Assembly (NCBI RefSeq): GCF_000717245.1
Contig: NZ_JNYQ01000011.1
Location: 124,001-188,000 of the forward strand
Direction: 5' to 3'
From: Kitasatospora papulosa
GTDB taxonomy: Bacteria > Actinomycetota > Actinomycetes > Streptomycetales > Streptomycetaceae
DNA: 64,000 nucleotides
Shown here one piece after another: positions 8,032-16,578 of the stretch (position 1 is the stretch's first letter; every line of letters begins with the position of its first letter). The position numbers and the translations under genes are program-made. Under the pieces are notes generated by a model. The model was not told where the DNA came from, did not search any database, and saw nothing but the letters and a program-made list of their open reading frames with translations.

Positions 8032-10575
8032 ATGGCACGCGGCAAGCTTCGGATCTACCTGGGTGCGGCACCCGGCGTCGGCAAGACGTACGCGATGCTG
8101 TCCGAGGCCCACCGCCGGGTGGAGCGGGGCACGGACTGCGTCGTCGCGTTCGTGGAGCACCACGACCGGCCGCGCACGGAGGTGCTGCTGCACGGCCTGG
8201 AGCAGATCCGGCGCCGCGACATCGAGTACCGCTCGGCCGTCTTCGCGGAGATGGACGTCGACGCCGTCCTGGACCGGGCGCCCGCCGTGGCGCTCGTGGA
8301 CGAACTCGCCCACACCAACGTGCCCGGCTCCCGCAACGCCAAGCGCTGGCAGGACGTCGAGGAACTCCTCAAGGCCGGCATCGACGTGGTCTCCACCGTC
8401 AACATCCAGCACCTGGAGTCCCTGGGTGACGTCGTGGAGGCGATAACCGGGGTGCGGCAGCAGGAGACCATCCCCGACGAGGTCGCCCGGCGTGCGGACC
8501 AGATCGAACTCGTCGACATGTCGCCCCAGTCGCTGAGGCGCCGCATGGCCCACGGCAACATCTACCAGTCCGACAAGGTCGACGCCGCCCTGTCCAACTA
8601 CTTCCGCCCCGGCAACCTCACCGCCCTGCGCGAGCTGGCGCTCCTGTGGGTCGCCGACCGGGTCGACGAGTACCTCCAGCAGTACCGCGGCGAACACGAC
8701 ATCAGCGCGCCCTGGCAGGCGCGCGAGCGCATCGTCGTCGGACTGACCGGGGGACCGGAGGGCCGCACGCTCATCCGCCGCGCCTCCCGGATGGCCGCCA
8801 AGGGATCGGGCAGCGAGATCCTCGCGGTGTACATCGCCCGCAGCGACGGCCTGACCTCCGCGTCGCCCAAGGAGCTCGCGGTCCAGCGCACCCTCGTCGA
8901 GGACCTCGGGGGCACCTTCCACCACGTCATCGGCGACGACATACCCTCCGCGCTCCTGGCCTTCGCCCGGGGGGTCAACGCCACCCAGATCGTCCTCGGC
9001 TCCAGCCGTCGCAAGACCTGGCAGTACGTCTACGGCCCCGGGGTGGGCGCCACCGTCGCCCGGGAGTCCGGCCCCGACCTCGACGTGCACATCGTCACGC
9101 ACGAGGAGGTCGCCAAGGGACGCGGCCTGCCCATCGCCCGCGGGGCACGGCTCAGCCGGGCCCGGATCATCTCGGGCTGGCTGGCCGGCGTCGGCGGACC
9201 GGCCCTCCTGACCCTCCTCCTGCACGGCATGGAGAACGGGCCGGGGCTCGCCAACGACGTCCTGCTCTTCCTCTTCCTGACGGTCGCCGCCGCGCTGCTC
9301 GGCGGGCTCACACCCGCCCTGGCCTCGGCCGCCGTCGGCTCCATGCTCCTGAACTACTGGTTCACGCCGCCCACCCACACGCTGACCGTGCAGGATCCGG
9401 AGAACTTCGTCGCCATCGTGATCTTCTTCGCGGTGGCGGTCGCGGTCGCCTCCGTGGTCGATCTGGCGGCCCGCCGTACCCACCAGGCGGCCCGGCTGCG
9501 CGCCGAGTCGGAAATCCTCTCCACCCTCGCCGGGAGCGTCCTGCGGGGCGAGACGGCTCTGGACGCCCTGCTGGGCCGGGTCCGCGAGACTTTCGGCATG
9601 GAATCCGTCGCCCTCCTGGAGCGGCAGAGCGACGTCGAGCCCTGGACCTGCGCCGGATCCGTCGGCCCCGCACCGGTGGCCCGTCCCGACGACGCGGACG
9701 TGGACATGCCCGTCGGTGACCACATGGCGCTGGCGCTCTCCGGCCGTGTGCTGCCCGCGGAGGACCGCCGGGTCCTCGGCGCCTTCGCCGCGCAGGCCGC
9801 CGTCGTCCTGGACCGGCAGCGCCTGGTGGGAGAGGCGGAGGCGGCCAGGCGGCTCGCTGAGGGCAACCGGATCAGGACCGCCCTGCTCGCCGCCGTCAGC
9901 CACGACCTGCGTACCCCGCTGGCCGCCATCAAGGCCGCCGTGAGCTCCCTGCGCTCGGACGACGTCGCGTGGTCCGACGCGGACGAGGCGGAGCTCCTCG
10001 CGGCCATCGAGGACGGGGCCGACCGCCTGGACCACCTCGTCGGCAATCTGCTCGACATGTCACGCCTGCAGACCGGCACGGTCACCCCGCTGATCCGTGA
10101 GCTCGACCTCGACGAGGTCGTCCCCATGGCCCTCGGCGGCGTACCGGAGGGCAGCGTCGACCTCGACATCCCCGAGACGCTGCCCATGGTGGCCGTGGAC
10201 CCGGGGCTGCTGGAGCGGGCCGTCGCCAACATCGTCGAGAACGCCGTCAAGTACAACCCCGGCCGGGAACGCGTCACGGTGGCGGCCAGCGCCCTGGGGG
10301 AACGCGTCGAGCTGCGGGTGGCCGACCGCGGGCGCGGAGTCCCCGACGAGGCCAAGGAACGCATATTCGAGCCCTTCCAGCGCTACGGTGACGCTCCGCG
10401 CGGTGCCGGCGTCGGCCTGGGTCTCGCGGTCGCGCGCGGCTTCGTGGAGTCCATGGGCGGCACGCTCGACGCCGAGGACACCCCCGGTGGAGGCCTCACC
10501 ATGGTCCTCACCCTCACCGCCGCTCCCGGACAGGTACGGGCCGGCCCCGTACCGCCCGCGCAGATCAGCTCATGA
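8032..10575 (+). CDS. kdpD: KdpD-type osmosensitive K+ sensor kinase
   Basis: 847 residues. N-terminal KdpD domain with Walker A GAAPGVGKT (11-19) and Walker B VALVDELAHTNVPG, a USP-like domain (about 230-355, ILGSSRRKTWQYV), four membrane helices (about 370-480), a GAF-like region, then HisKA with H624 (AVSHDLRTPLAAI) and HATPase (NIVENAVKYNP, GVGLGLAVARGFV). In E. coli KdpD responds to low K+ and controls kdpFABC. No kdpFABC genes flank it here. Start ATG 8032 gives MARGKLRIYLGAAPG. Confidence 0.92.
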   Translation: MARGKLRIYLGAAPGVGKTYAMLSEAHRRVERGTDCVVAFVEHHDRPRTEVLLHGLEQIRRRDIEYRSAVFAEMDVDAVLDRAPAVALVDELAHTNVPGSRNAKRWQDVEELLKAGIDVVSTVNIQHLESLGDVVEAITGVRQQETIPDEVARRADQIELVDMSPQSLRRRMAHGNIYQSDKVDAALSNYFRPGNLTALRELALLWVADRVDEYLQQYRGEHDISAPWQARERIVVGLTGGPEGRTLIRRASRMAAKGSGSEILAVYIARSDGLTSASPKELAVQRTLVEDLGGTFHHVIGDDIPSALLAFARGVNATQIVLGSSRRKTWQYVYGPGVGATVARESGPDLDVHIVTHEEVAKGRGLPIARGARLSRARIISGWLAGVGGPALLTLLLHGMENGPGLANDVLLFLFLTVAAALLGGLTPALASAAVGSMLLNYWFTPPTHTLTVQDPENFVAIVIFFAVAVAVASVVDLAARRTHQAARLRAESEILSTLAGSVLRGETALDALLGRVRETFGMESVALLERQSDVEPWTCAGSVGPAPVARPDDADVDMPVGDHMALALSGRVLPAEDRRVLGAFAAQAAVVLDRQRLVGEAEAARRLAEGNRIRTALLAAVSHDLRTPLAAIKAAVSSLRSDDVAWSDADEAELLAAIEDGADRLDHLVGNLLDMSRLQTGTVTPLIRELDLDEVVPMALGGVPEGSVDLDIPETLPMVAVDPGLLERAVANIVENAVKYNPGRERVTVAASALGERVELRVADRGRGVPDEAKERIFEPFQRYGDAPRGAGVGLGLAVARGFVESMGGTLDAEDTPGGGLTMVLTLTAAPGQVRAGPVPPAQISS

Positions 10576-10662
10576 CGTCTCCCCAGCTCATGGTCCCCAG
10601 CTCATGAGACTCCCGGGGTGTCCTCCCACCCCGTACACGTACTTCCGAAAGGCAGGTCCGCG

Positions 10663-11370
10663 ATGACCCGGGTGCTCGTGGTCGACGACGAGCCGCAGAT
10701 CGTGCGCGCCCTCGTGATCAACCTCAAGGCGCGCAGGTACGAGGTGGACGCCGCGCCCGACGGGGCGACCGCCCTGCAGCTCGCGGCGGCCCGTCACCCC
10801 GACGTCGTCGTCCTCGACCTCGGCCTGCCGGACATGGACGGCGTCGAGGTGATCAGAGGGCTGCGCGGCTGGACGAGGGTGCCGATCCTCGTGCTCTCGG
10901 CGCGGCACACCTCCGACGAGAAGGTCGAGGCCCTGGACGCCGGGGCCGACGACTACGTCACCAAGCCGTTCGGGATGGACGAGCTCCTGGCCCGGCTGCG
11001 CGCCGCCGTACGCCGGGCGGAACCCGTCGGCCAGGACGGCGGGGACGACCTGGTGATCGTCGAGACCGAGGGTTTCACCGTCGACCTGGCGGCCAAGAAG
11101 GTCCACCGTGAGGGCCGCGACGTACGCCTCACGCCCACCGAGTGGCACCTGCTGGAGGTCCTCGTCCGCAACGCGGGGCGGCTCGTCAGCCAGAAGCAGC
11201 TGCTCCAGGAGGTCTGGGGCCCCTCGTACGGCACCGAGACCAACTACCTGCGCGTCTACATGGCCCAGCTGCGCCGCAAGCTGGAGGCGGACCCCTCGCA
11301 CCCCAGACACTTCGTCACCGAGCCCGGCATGGGCTACCGCTTCGAGCGCGGACGTCCCGTTCCGGAGTGA
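10663..11370 (+). CDS. kdpE: KdpE-type response regulator
   Basis: 235 residues from ATG 10663 behind AAAGGCAGG. Receiver domain with D8-D9 and phosphoacceptor D52 (VVVLDLGLPDMDG), Lys in VTKPFGMDELLARLRAA, and an OmpR-type winged helix (TPTEWHLLEVL ... YLRVYMAQLRRKLE ... EPGMGYRF). It is the partner of the preceding KdpD (87 nt apart). With no pump genes adjacent, its targets probably include the K+ transport genes further along. Confidence 0.92.
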   Translation: MTRVLVVDDEPQIVRALVINLKARRYEVDAAPDGATALQLAAARHPDVVVLDLGLPDMDGVEVIRGLRGWTRVPILVLSARHTSDEKVEALDAGADDYVTKPFGMDELLARLRAAVRRAEPVGQDGGDDLVIVETEGFTVDLAAKKVHREGRDVRLTPTEWHLLEVLVRNAGRLVSQKQLLQEVWGPSYGTETNYLRVYMAQLRRKLEADPSHPRHFVTEPGMGYRFERGRPVPE

Positions 11371-11440
11371 TCGGGCTTCACTCGTCCGAGTGGATCTGTC
11401 CAGGCCCGCCCCCACCACGGGAGACCGGTACCCTTCGGGT

Positions 11441-11857
11441 ATGAGCGCTGTTCCCCGATTCGAGAAGCCCGGCAGGGCGGCGAAGCCGTCAGGCCGCTTC
11501 CGCCGCATGCTCGACCGGCTGGCCAGCTCCCAGGAGGACCTCGAGTCCGAGGAGCTGCAGGAGGACACGCACGCGTCGGGCTGCACGCGCATCTCCGAGT
11601 GCACGGACCGCCAGATCGTGAAGGTCACTGGTACCTTGCGGACCGTCACCCTGCGTCCGCGGGCCGGAGTGCCCGCCCTGGAGGCGGAGCTGTTCGACGG
11701 CACCGCGCCGCTCGACGTGGTCTGGCTGGGCCGGCGTTCCATCGTCGGCATCGAGCCGGGCCGCAAGCTCATCGCGTCGGGACGCGTGGCCATGAGCCAC
11801 GGGCGCCGGGTGCTGTTCAACCCCAAATACGAACTCCGACCGCTCGGCAAGGAGTAG
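11441..11857 (+). CDS. OB-fold nucleic acid binding domain protein
   Basis: 138 residues from ATG 11441. A basic N-terminus (KPGRAAKPSGRFRRMLDRLASS) precedes an OB fold at about 55-135 (VKVTGTLRTVTLRPRAGVPALEAELFDGTAPLDVVWLGRRSIVGIEPGRKLIASGRV), resembling the OB domain of RecG-like proteins. Probably binds nucleic acid; no catalytic domain. It is coupled to the DUF3159 gene (3-nt gap). A much longer open frame upstream overlaps kdpE and is rejected. Confidence 0.8.
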   Translation: MSAVPRFEKPGRAAKPSGRFRRMLDRLASSQEDLESEELQEDTHASGCTRISECTDRQIVKVTGTLRTVTLRPRAGVPALEAELFDGTAPLDVVWLGRRSIVGIEPGRKLIASGRVAMSHGRRVLFNPKYELRPLGKE

Positions 11858-11860
11858 CCG

Positions 11861-12631
11861 GTGACGTCTCTCGACAAGCCGACGTCCGATACGGACCAGC
11901 CCCACCGCACCGACCAGCAGGACGCCGACGCGAAGGCGGTCACGGAAGCCGCGCTCTTCGAGGCCTTCGGCGGCGTGCGCGGCATGGTGGAGACAGTCCT
12001 TCCCGGGCTGCTCTTCGTCACGATCTTCACCATCAACAAGGACCTGACGGCCTCGGCGGTCGCCGCGCTGGCCGTCTCCCTGCTCCTCGTCGTCGTCCGG
12101 CTGCTCCGCAAGGACACCGTCAAGCACGCCTTCAGCGGCGTCTTCGGCGTGGCTTTCGGTGTGCTCTTCGCGAAGATGACGGGCAACGCCAAGGACTTCT
12201 ACCTGCCGGGCATGATCTACACGCTCGGCCTGGCCCTCGCGTACCTGGTCACGACCCTCGCGGGTGTGCCGCTGATCGGGCTGATCCTCGGACCGGTCTT
12301 CAAGGAGAACCTCTCCTGGCGCACCAGGAACCCCGGCCGTAAGAAGGCGTACGCCAAGGCCAGCTACGCGTGGGGGCTGATCCTCCTCGCCAAGTGCGCG
12401 ATCCTCTTCCCCCTGTACTGGTGGGCCGACACCACCCAGCTCGGCTGGGTCCTGGTCGCGCTGAAGATCCCGCCGTTCCTGCTCGCCGTCTACCTGACCT
12501 GGGTCTTCCTGGCCAAGGCGCCGCCGCCGATCGACGTCTTCGCCGAGATGGAGGCGGAGGAGAAGGCCGAGAAGGCCCGCAAGGCCGCAGCGGACGCCCG
12601 GGCCGTGGAGGCCCGCAACTCCGAGTTCTGA
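11861..12631 (+). CDS. DUF3159 family multi-pass membrane protein
   Basis: 256 residues from GTG 11861. Hydrophilic ends flank six predicted membrane segments (GLLFVTIFTIN, AVAALAVSLLLVVVRL, IYTLGLALAYLVTTLAGVPLIGLIL, WGLILLAKCAILFPLYWW, WVLVALKIPPFLLAVYLTWVFLA). It has the DUF3159 landmark DDLT-like/ENLSWRTRNPGRKKAYAKASYAWG. Function unknown, conserved in actinobacteria beside OB-fold and TrkA genes. The C-terminus is a charged coiled-coil-like tail (EMEAEEKAEKARKAAADAR). Confidence 0.85.
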   Translation: MTSLDKPTSDTDQPHRTDQQDADAKAVTEAALFEAFGGVRGMVETVLPGLLFVTIFTINKDLTASAVAALAVSLLLVVVRLLRKDTVKHAFSGVFGVAFGVLFAKMTGNAKDFYLPGMIYTLGLALAYLVTTLAGVPLIGLILGPVFKENLSWRTRNPGRKKAYAKASYAWGLILLAKCAILFPLYWWADTTQLGWVLVALKIPPFLLAVYLTWVFLAKAPPPIDVFAEMEAEEKAEKARKAAADARAVEARNSEF

Positions 12632-12633
12632 CG

Positions 12634-12700
12634 CGGCGCGTACACGTGTGGGGCCCCGGACCTGTACCAACGGTCCGGGGCCCCACACGTGTACGCGCCG
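12634..12700. terminator. Perfect 29-bp stem hairpin between convergent genes
   Basis: Arms 12634-12662 and 12672-12700 are exact complements, with a 9-nt loop (tgtaccaac). It starts 2 nt after the DUF3159 stop and ends 2 nt before the trkA stop, so it fills the whole intergenic gap and must serve both strands. The stem is unusually long for a terminator. Confidence 0.85.
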
Positions 12701-12702
12701 AC

Positions 12703-13380
12703 TCAGTCCTCGGACAGCTCCCGGCGGACCGACAGCAGGTCTTCCAGCTGCTCCTCGCGCGCCTGGGCGGCCACGAACAGCAGCTCGTCACCGGCTTCCA
12801 GGGTCTCCTCGGGGCTGGGCGTCAGCACCCGCGTGCCCCGGATGATCGTGACGAGCGAGGTGTCCTCGGGCCAGTCCACGTCGCTGACCCGGATGCCGGC
12901 CAGGGCGGACTCCGGGGGCAGCGTCAGCTCGACCAGGTTGGCGTCGCCGTGGCTGAAGCGCAGCAGCCGGACCAGATCACCGACGCTCACCGCCTCCTCG
13001 ACCAGCGCCGACATCAGGCGCGGGGTGGAGACCGCGACGTCGACACCCCAGGACTCGTTGAACAGCCACTCGTTCTTCGGGTTGTTGACCCGGGCCACGA
13101 CCCTCGGGACGCCGTACTCGGTCTTCGCGAGCAGCGAGACGACCAGGTTGACCTTGTCGTCGCCCGTCGAGGCGATCACGACGTTGCACCGCTGGAGCGC
13201 CGCCTCGTCGAGCGACGTGATCTCACAGGCGTCCGCCAAGAGCCACTCGGCCATGGGGACGCGCTCCACCGAGATGGCGGTCGGCGCCTTGTCGATCAGC
13301 AGCACCTCGTGCCCGTTCTCCAGGAGCTCGGCCGCGATGGAACGGCCCACCGCACCGGCCCCGGCAATCGCGACGCGCAT
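12703..13380 (-). CDS. trkA: TrkA/RCK K+ channel regulatory subunit
   Basis: 225 residues. Rossmann RCK_N with GAGAVGRSIA (G7-x-G9-x-x-G12) and LLIDKAP for the adenosine ribose, then RCK_C (about 140-215, LTLPPESALAGIRVSDVDWPEDTSLVTIIRG). RCK subunits gate TrkH-like channels in response to nucleotides, and RCK_C domains often bind c-di-AMP in Gram-positives. It overlaps the upstream trkA paralogue by one base (TGATG), so the two are translated together and may form a hetero-octameric ring. No TrkH is adjacent. Confidence 0.88.
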   Translation of the reverse strand: MRVAIAGAGAVGRSIAAELLENGHEVLLIDKAPTAISVERVPMAEWLLADACEITSLDEAALQRCNVVIASTGDDKVNLVVSLLAKTEYGVPRVVARVNNPKNEWLFNESWGVDVAVSTPRLMSALVEEAVSVGDLVRLLRFSHGDANLVELTLPPESALAGIRVSDVDWPEDTSLVTIIRGTRVLTPSPEETLEAGDELLFVAAQAREEQLEDLLSVRRELSED

Positions 13381-14048
13381 CAGTGACCGCCCTCCTCGGG
13401 ACCTTCGGCGAAGGCCTCCTCGACCTTCGCGATCTCGTCCGTACGCATCATCACGTGAACGAGGTCGCCCTCCTGCAGAACCGTCTGCGAGGTGGGCAGT
13501 ATGGCCTCACCCAACCGGGTGAGGAAGGCGACGCGGACGCCCGTCTCCTCCTGCAGGGTGCTGATCTTGTGCCCGATCCAGGACGGCGTCGTGTGCACCT
13601 CGGCGAGCTGCACACCACCGCTCGGGTCGCGCCACAGCGGCTCCGCGCCCGACGGCAGCAGACGCCGCAGCATCTGGTCCGCCGTCCAGCGGACGGTCGC
13701 GACGGTGGGGATGCCCAGCCGCTGGTAGACCTCCGCACGCCGCGGGTCGTAGATGCGCGCCGCGACGTTCTCGATGCCGAACATCTCGCGGGCCACCCGG
13801 GCGGCGATGATGTTGGAGTTGTCGCCGCTGCTGACCGCCGCGAACGCGCCGGCCTCCTCGATCCCCGCCTCACGCAAGGTGTCCTGGTCGAAACCGACCC
13901 CGCTGACACGACGGCCGCCGAAGCCGGAACCGAGACGACGGAACGCCGTGGGGTCCTGGTCGATCACGGCGACCGTGTGCCCCTGCTGCTCCAGGGTCTG
14001 CGCGAGAGCGGCTCCGACGCGCCCGCAGCCCATGATGACGATGTGCAC
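13380..14048 (-). CDS. trkA: TrkA/RCK K+ uptake subunit (second copy)
   Basis: 222 residues with MHIVIMGCGRVGAALAQ (G7-C-G9-R-V-G12), VAVIDQDP, and C-terminal RCK_C (WIGHKISTLQEETGVRVAFLTRLGEAILPTSQTVLQEGDLVHVMM). It lies first in a two-gene operon and is divergent from a KimA-like transporter. The two copies share fold but differ clearly in sequence, so they are not a recent duplication. Probably regulates K+ flux according to NAD(H)/ATP or c-di-AMP levels. Confidence 0.88.
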   Translation of the reverse strand: MHIVIMGCGRVGAALAQTLEQQGHTVAVIDQDPTAFRRLGSGFGGRRVSGVGFDQDTLREAGIEEAGAFAAVSSGDNSNIIAARVAREMFGIENVAARIYDPRRAEVYQRLGIPTVATVRWTADQMLRRLLPSGAEPLWRDPSGGVQLAEVHTTPSWIGHKISTLQEETGVRVAFLTRLGEAILPTSQTVLQEGDLVHVMMRTDEIAKVEEAFAEGPEEGGH

Positions 14049-14393
14049 CTCGCGCCTACCTCGCCGTCCTGGTCGTCCGGATGACCTGCGAAAACACCCT
14101 GCTCACACTTCTCTCTCAGCTTGCGGGGCAGACAATGGGGCAACCGCCTCCGGCGTCGCCCGTGGATGAGCTTATGCGGCGACGTCCGTGCCGCCTCAAC
14201 CGAGTGTGCGTACGCCGCGGGCCGATGAGCAAAAGCGGGACCGGCCGGAGCTCCGGGGAGCCGCTGAACCGCAAGGATTTCGTTAAGGATTCCATGGACT
14301 TTTGCGGTGAGGGCGGGTAATTATGAAGGTTTTCGGGGTTCCGAGGGGGTGGTGCCTCGGCGGCGTGTCCCGGCAGCGCTTACGATCCTCACC
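14049..14393. promoter_or_regulatory. Divergent control region between trkA pair and KimA-like transporter
   Basis: 345 nt without a gene. Contains a direct repeat AAGGATT (14273-14279 and 14285-14291, 12-bp period), a related AAGGTTT at 14326, a CCGCAA/TTGCGG inverted repeat spanning them, and the palindrome CCGGAGCTCCGG (14244-14255). OmpR-class regulators such as KdpE bind short direct repeats, so this is a plausible KdpE target. I looked for a c-di-AMP (ydaO) riboswitch and could not match its conserved core. Confidence 0.4.
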
Positions 14394-16445
14394 GTGTCCA
14401 AACTGACCGACGTGCCCAAACGGATCCTGATCGGCCGGGCGCTGCGCAGCGACAAGCTGGGGGAGACGCTCCTCCCCAAGCGCATCGCCCTCCCCGTCTT
14501 CGCATCCGACCCCCTGTCCTCCGTTGCGTACGCACCCGGGGAAGTCCTCCTCGTGCTGTCCATCGCGGGCGTGTCGGCGTACCACTTCAGCCCCTGGATC
14601 GCGGTCGCGGTCGTGGTCCTGATGTTCACCGTCGTCGCCTCGTACCGGCAGAACGTGCGTGCCTACCCGAGCGGGGGCGGGGACTACGAGGTCGCCACCA
14701 CCAACCTCGGGCCCAAGGCCGGCCTGACCGTGGCCAGCGCCCTGCTCGTCGACTACGTCCTCACCGTGGCCGTGTCGATCTCCTCGGGCGTCGAGAACCT
14801 CGGCTCCGCGATCCCCTTCGTCGTCGAGCACAAGACGGCCTGCGCCGTCGGCGCCATCGTGCTGCTGACGCTGATGAACCTGCGCGGCGTCAAGGAGTCG
14901 GGCAAGCTCTTCGCCATCCCGACCTACCTGTTCGTGGCCGGTGTCTTCGCGATGATCCTCTGGGGGGCGTTCCGGGGGCTCGCCCTCGGGGACACCATGC
15001 ACGCGCCCACCTCGGACTACGAGATCAAGCCCGAGCACCAGGGGCTGGCGGGCTTCGCGCTCGTCTTCCTGCTGCTGCGCGCCTTCTCCTCCGGCTGTGC
15101 GGCCCTCACGGGTGTCGAGGCGATCAGCAACGGGGTCCCCGCCTTCCGCAAGCCGAAGAGCAAGAACGCGGCGACCACCCTCGCGGCGATGGGCCTGCTC
15201 GCCGTCACGATGTTCTGCGGCATCATCGGCCTCGCCATGGCCACCGACGTGAAGATGGCGGAGAACCCGGCGAAGGACCTGATCCACAACGGTTCCCCGG
15301 TCGGCGCGGGCTTCACCCAGGACCCGGTGATCTCCCAGGTCGCCGCAGCCGTCTTCGGTGAGGGCACGTTCCTCTTCGTCTTCCTCGCGGCGGCCACCGC
15401 CCTCGTGCTCTTCCTCGCCGCGAACACCGCGTACAACGGTTTCCCGCTGCTCGGCTCGATCCTCGCCCAGGACCGGTACCTGCCGCGCCAGCTCCACACC
15501 CGCGGCGACCGGCTGGCCTTCTCCAACGGCATCGTGCTGCTCGCCGGCGCCGCGATCCTGCTCGTCTGGATCTACGGAGCGGACTCGACCCGGCTGATCC
15601 AGCTCTACATCGTCGGTGTGTTCGTCTCCTTCACGCTCAGCCAGACCGGCATGGTGCGGCACTGGAACCGTCATCTGCGTACCGAGAAGGACCCCGCGGC
15701 GAGGCGGCACATGATCCGCTCCCGGGCGATCAACACCTTCGGCGCGTTCTTCACCGGCCTGGTCCTGGTCGTCGTGCTCGCCACCAAGTTCACCCACGGC
15801 GCCTGGGTCGCGCTGCTCGGCATGGTGATCTTCTTCGGCACGATGACCGCGATCCGCAAGCACTACGACCGGGTCGCGGAGGAGATCGCCGCTCCGGAGA
15901 CGCGTCCCGACGACAGCATCCGCCCCTCGCGCGTCCACTCGATCGTCCTGGTCTCCAAGCTCCACCGGCCCACGCTGCGCGCCCTCGCGTACGCCAAGCT
16001 GGTGCGGTCCGACCAACTGGAGGCGCTCTCCATCAGCGTCGACCACGCCGAGACGAAGGCGCTCAAGGAGGACTGGGAACGTCGCGGCATCGACATCCCG
16101 CTCAAGATCCTCGACTCGCCCTACCGCGAGGTGACCCGGCCGGTCATCGACTACGTCAAGAGCCTGCGCAAGGACCGGCCACGCGACGTGATCAGTGTCT
16201 ACATCCCGGAGTACGTCGTCGGGCACTGGTACGAGCACCTGCTGCACAACCAGAGCGCGCTGCGGCTGAAGGGCAGGCTGCTGTTCACGCCCGGCGTGAT
16301 GGTCACCTCGGTGCCGTACCAGCTCGAGTCCTCCGAGGCGGCGAAGCTCCGCGCGCGCAGGCGTGCCGACTGGATCGCTCCGGGCTCGGTCCGCCGCGGC
16401 CCCGTGGAACGGCGGCAGCCCAAGGAGCCCAGCCAGAAGGGCTGA
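14394..16445 (+). CDS. KimA-like APC-superfamily potassium/amino-acid transporter
   Basis: 683 residues from GTG 14394 (MSKLTDVPKRILIG). About twelve membrane helices begin with LPVFASDPLSSVAYAPGEVLLVL, a hallmark of the KimA (YdaO) K+/H+ symporters, and include SSGVENLGSAIPFV and ALTGVEAISNGVPAF. A cytosolic C-terminal domain of about 150 residues (VHSIVLVSKLHRPTLRALAYAK ... VISVYIPEYVVGHWYEHLLHN) matches the KimA USP-like domain that binds c-di-AMP in Bacillus. Annotated often as amino-acid permease; K+ uptake is better supported by its divergent trkA neighbours and nearby kdpDE. Confidence 0.82.
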   Translation: MSKLTDVPKRILIGRALRSDKLGETLLPKRIALPVFASDPLSSVAYAPGEVLLVLSIAGVSAYHFSPWIAVAVVVLMFTVVASYRQNVRAYPSGGGDYEVATTNLGPKAGLTVASALLVDYVLTVAVSISSGVENLGSAIPFVVEHKTACAVGAIVLLTLMNLRGVKESGKLFAIPTYLFVAGVFAMILWGAFRGLALGDTMHAPTSDYEIKPEHQGLAGFALVFLLLRAFSSGCAALTGVEAISNGVPAFRKPKSKNAATTLAAMGLLAVTMFCGIIGLAMATDVKMAENPAKDLIHNGSPVGAGFTQDPVISQVAAAVFGEGTFLFVFLAAATALVLFLAANTAYNGFPLLGSILAQDRYLPRQLHTRGDRLAFSNGIVLLAGAAILLVWIYGADSTRLIQLYIVGVFVSFTLSQTGMVRHWNRHLRTEKDPAARRHMIRSRAINTFGAFFTGLVLVVVLATKFTHGAWVALLGMVIFFGTMTAIRKHYDRVAEEIAAPETRPDDSIRPSRVHSIVLVSKLHRPTLRALAYAKLVRSDQLEALSISVDHAETKALKEDWERRGIDIPLKILDSPYREVTRPVIDYVKSLRKDRPRDVISVYIPEYVVGHWYEHLLHNQSALRLKGRLLFTPGVMVTSVPYQLESSEAAKLRARRRADWIAPGSVRRGPVERRQPKEPSQKG

Positions 16446-16578
16446 CTCCGGACTCCGCCTGTGGTAAGCGGCCGGCTTCCGCCCACGTAGACTGGTGGGC
16501 TGTTGTCCGGCCGTTTCCCGTTTTCCGTTCCGGCTTCCGCCTCTCCTCTCCCACCCCGATCTCTGGAGCCACCCCCTC

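Noticed and set aside
7921..10035. 704-aa minus-strand open frame
   Set aside because: Mirror of kdpD; composition typical of high-GC antisense frames.
14049..14393. c-di-AMP (ydaO) riboswitch ahead of the KimA-like gene
   Set aside because: Expected by context and partly similar (GCTGAACC), but the conserved core elements could not be lined up. A covariance-model search would decide.
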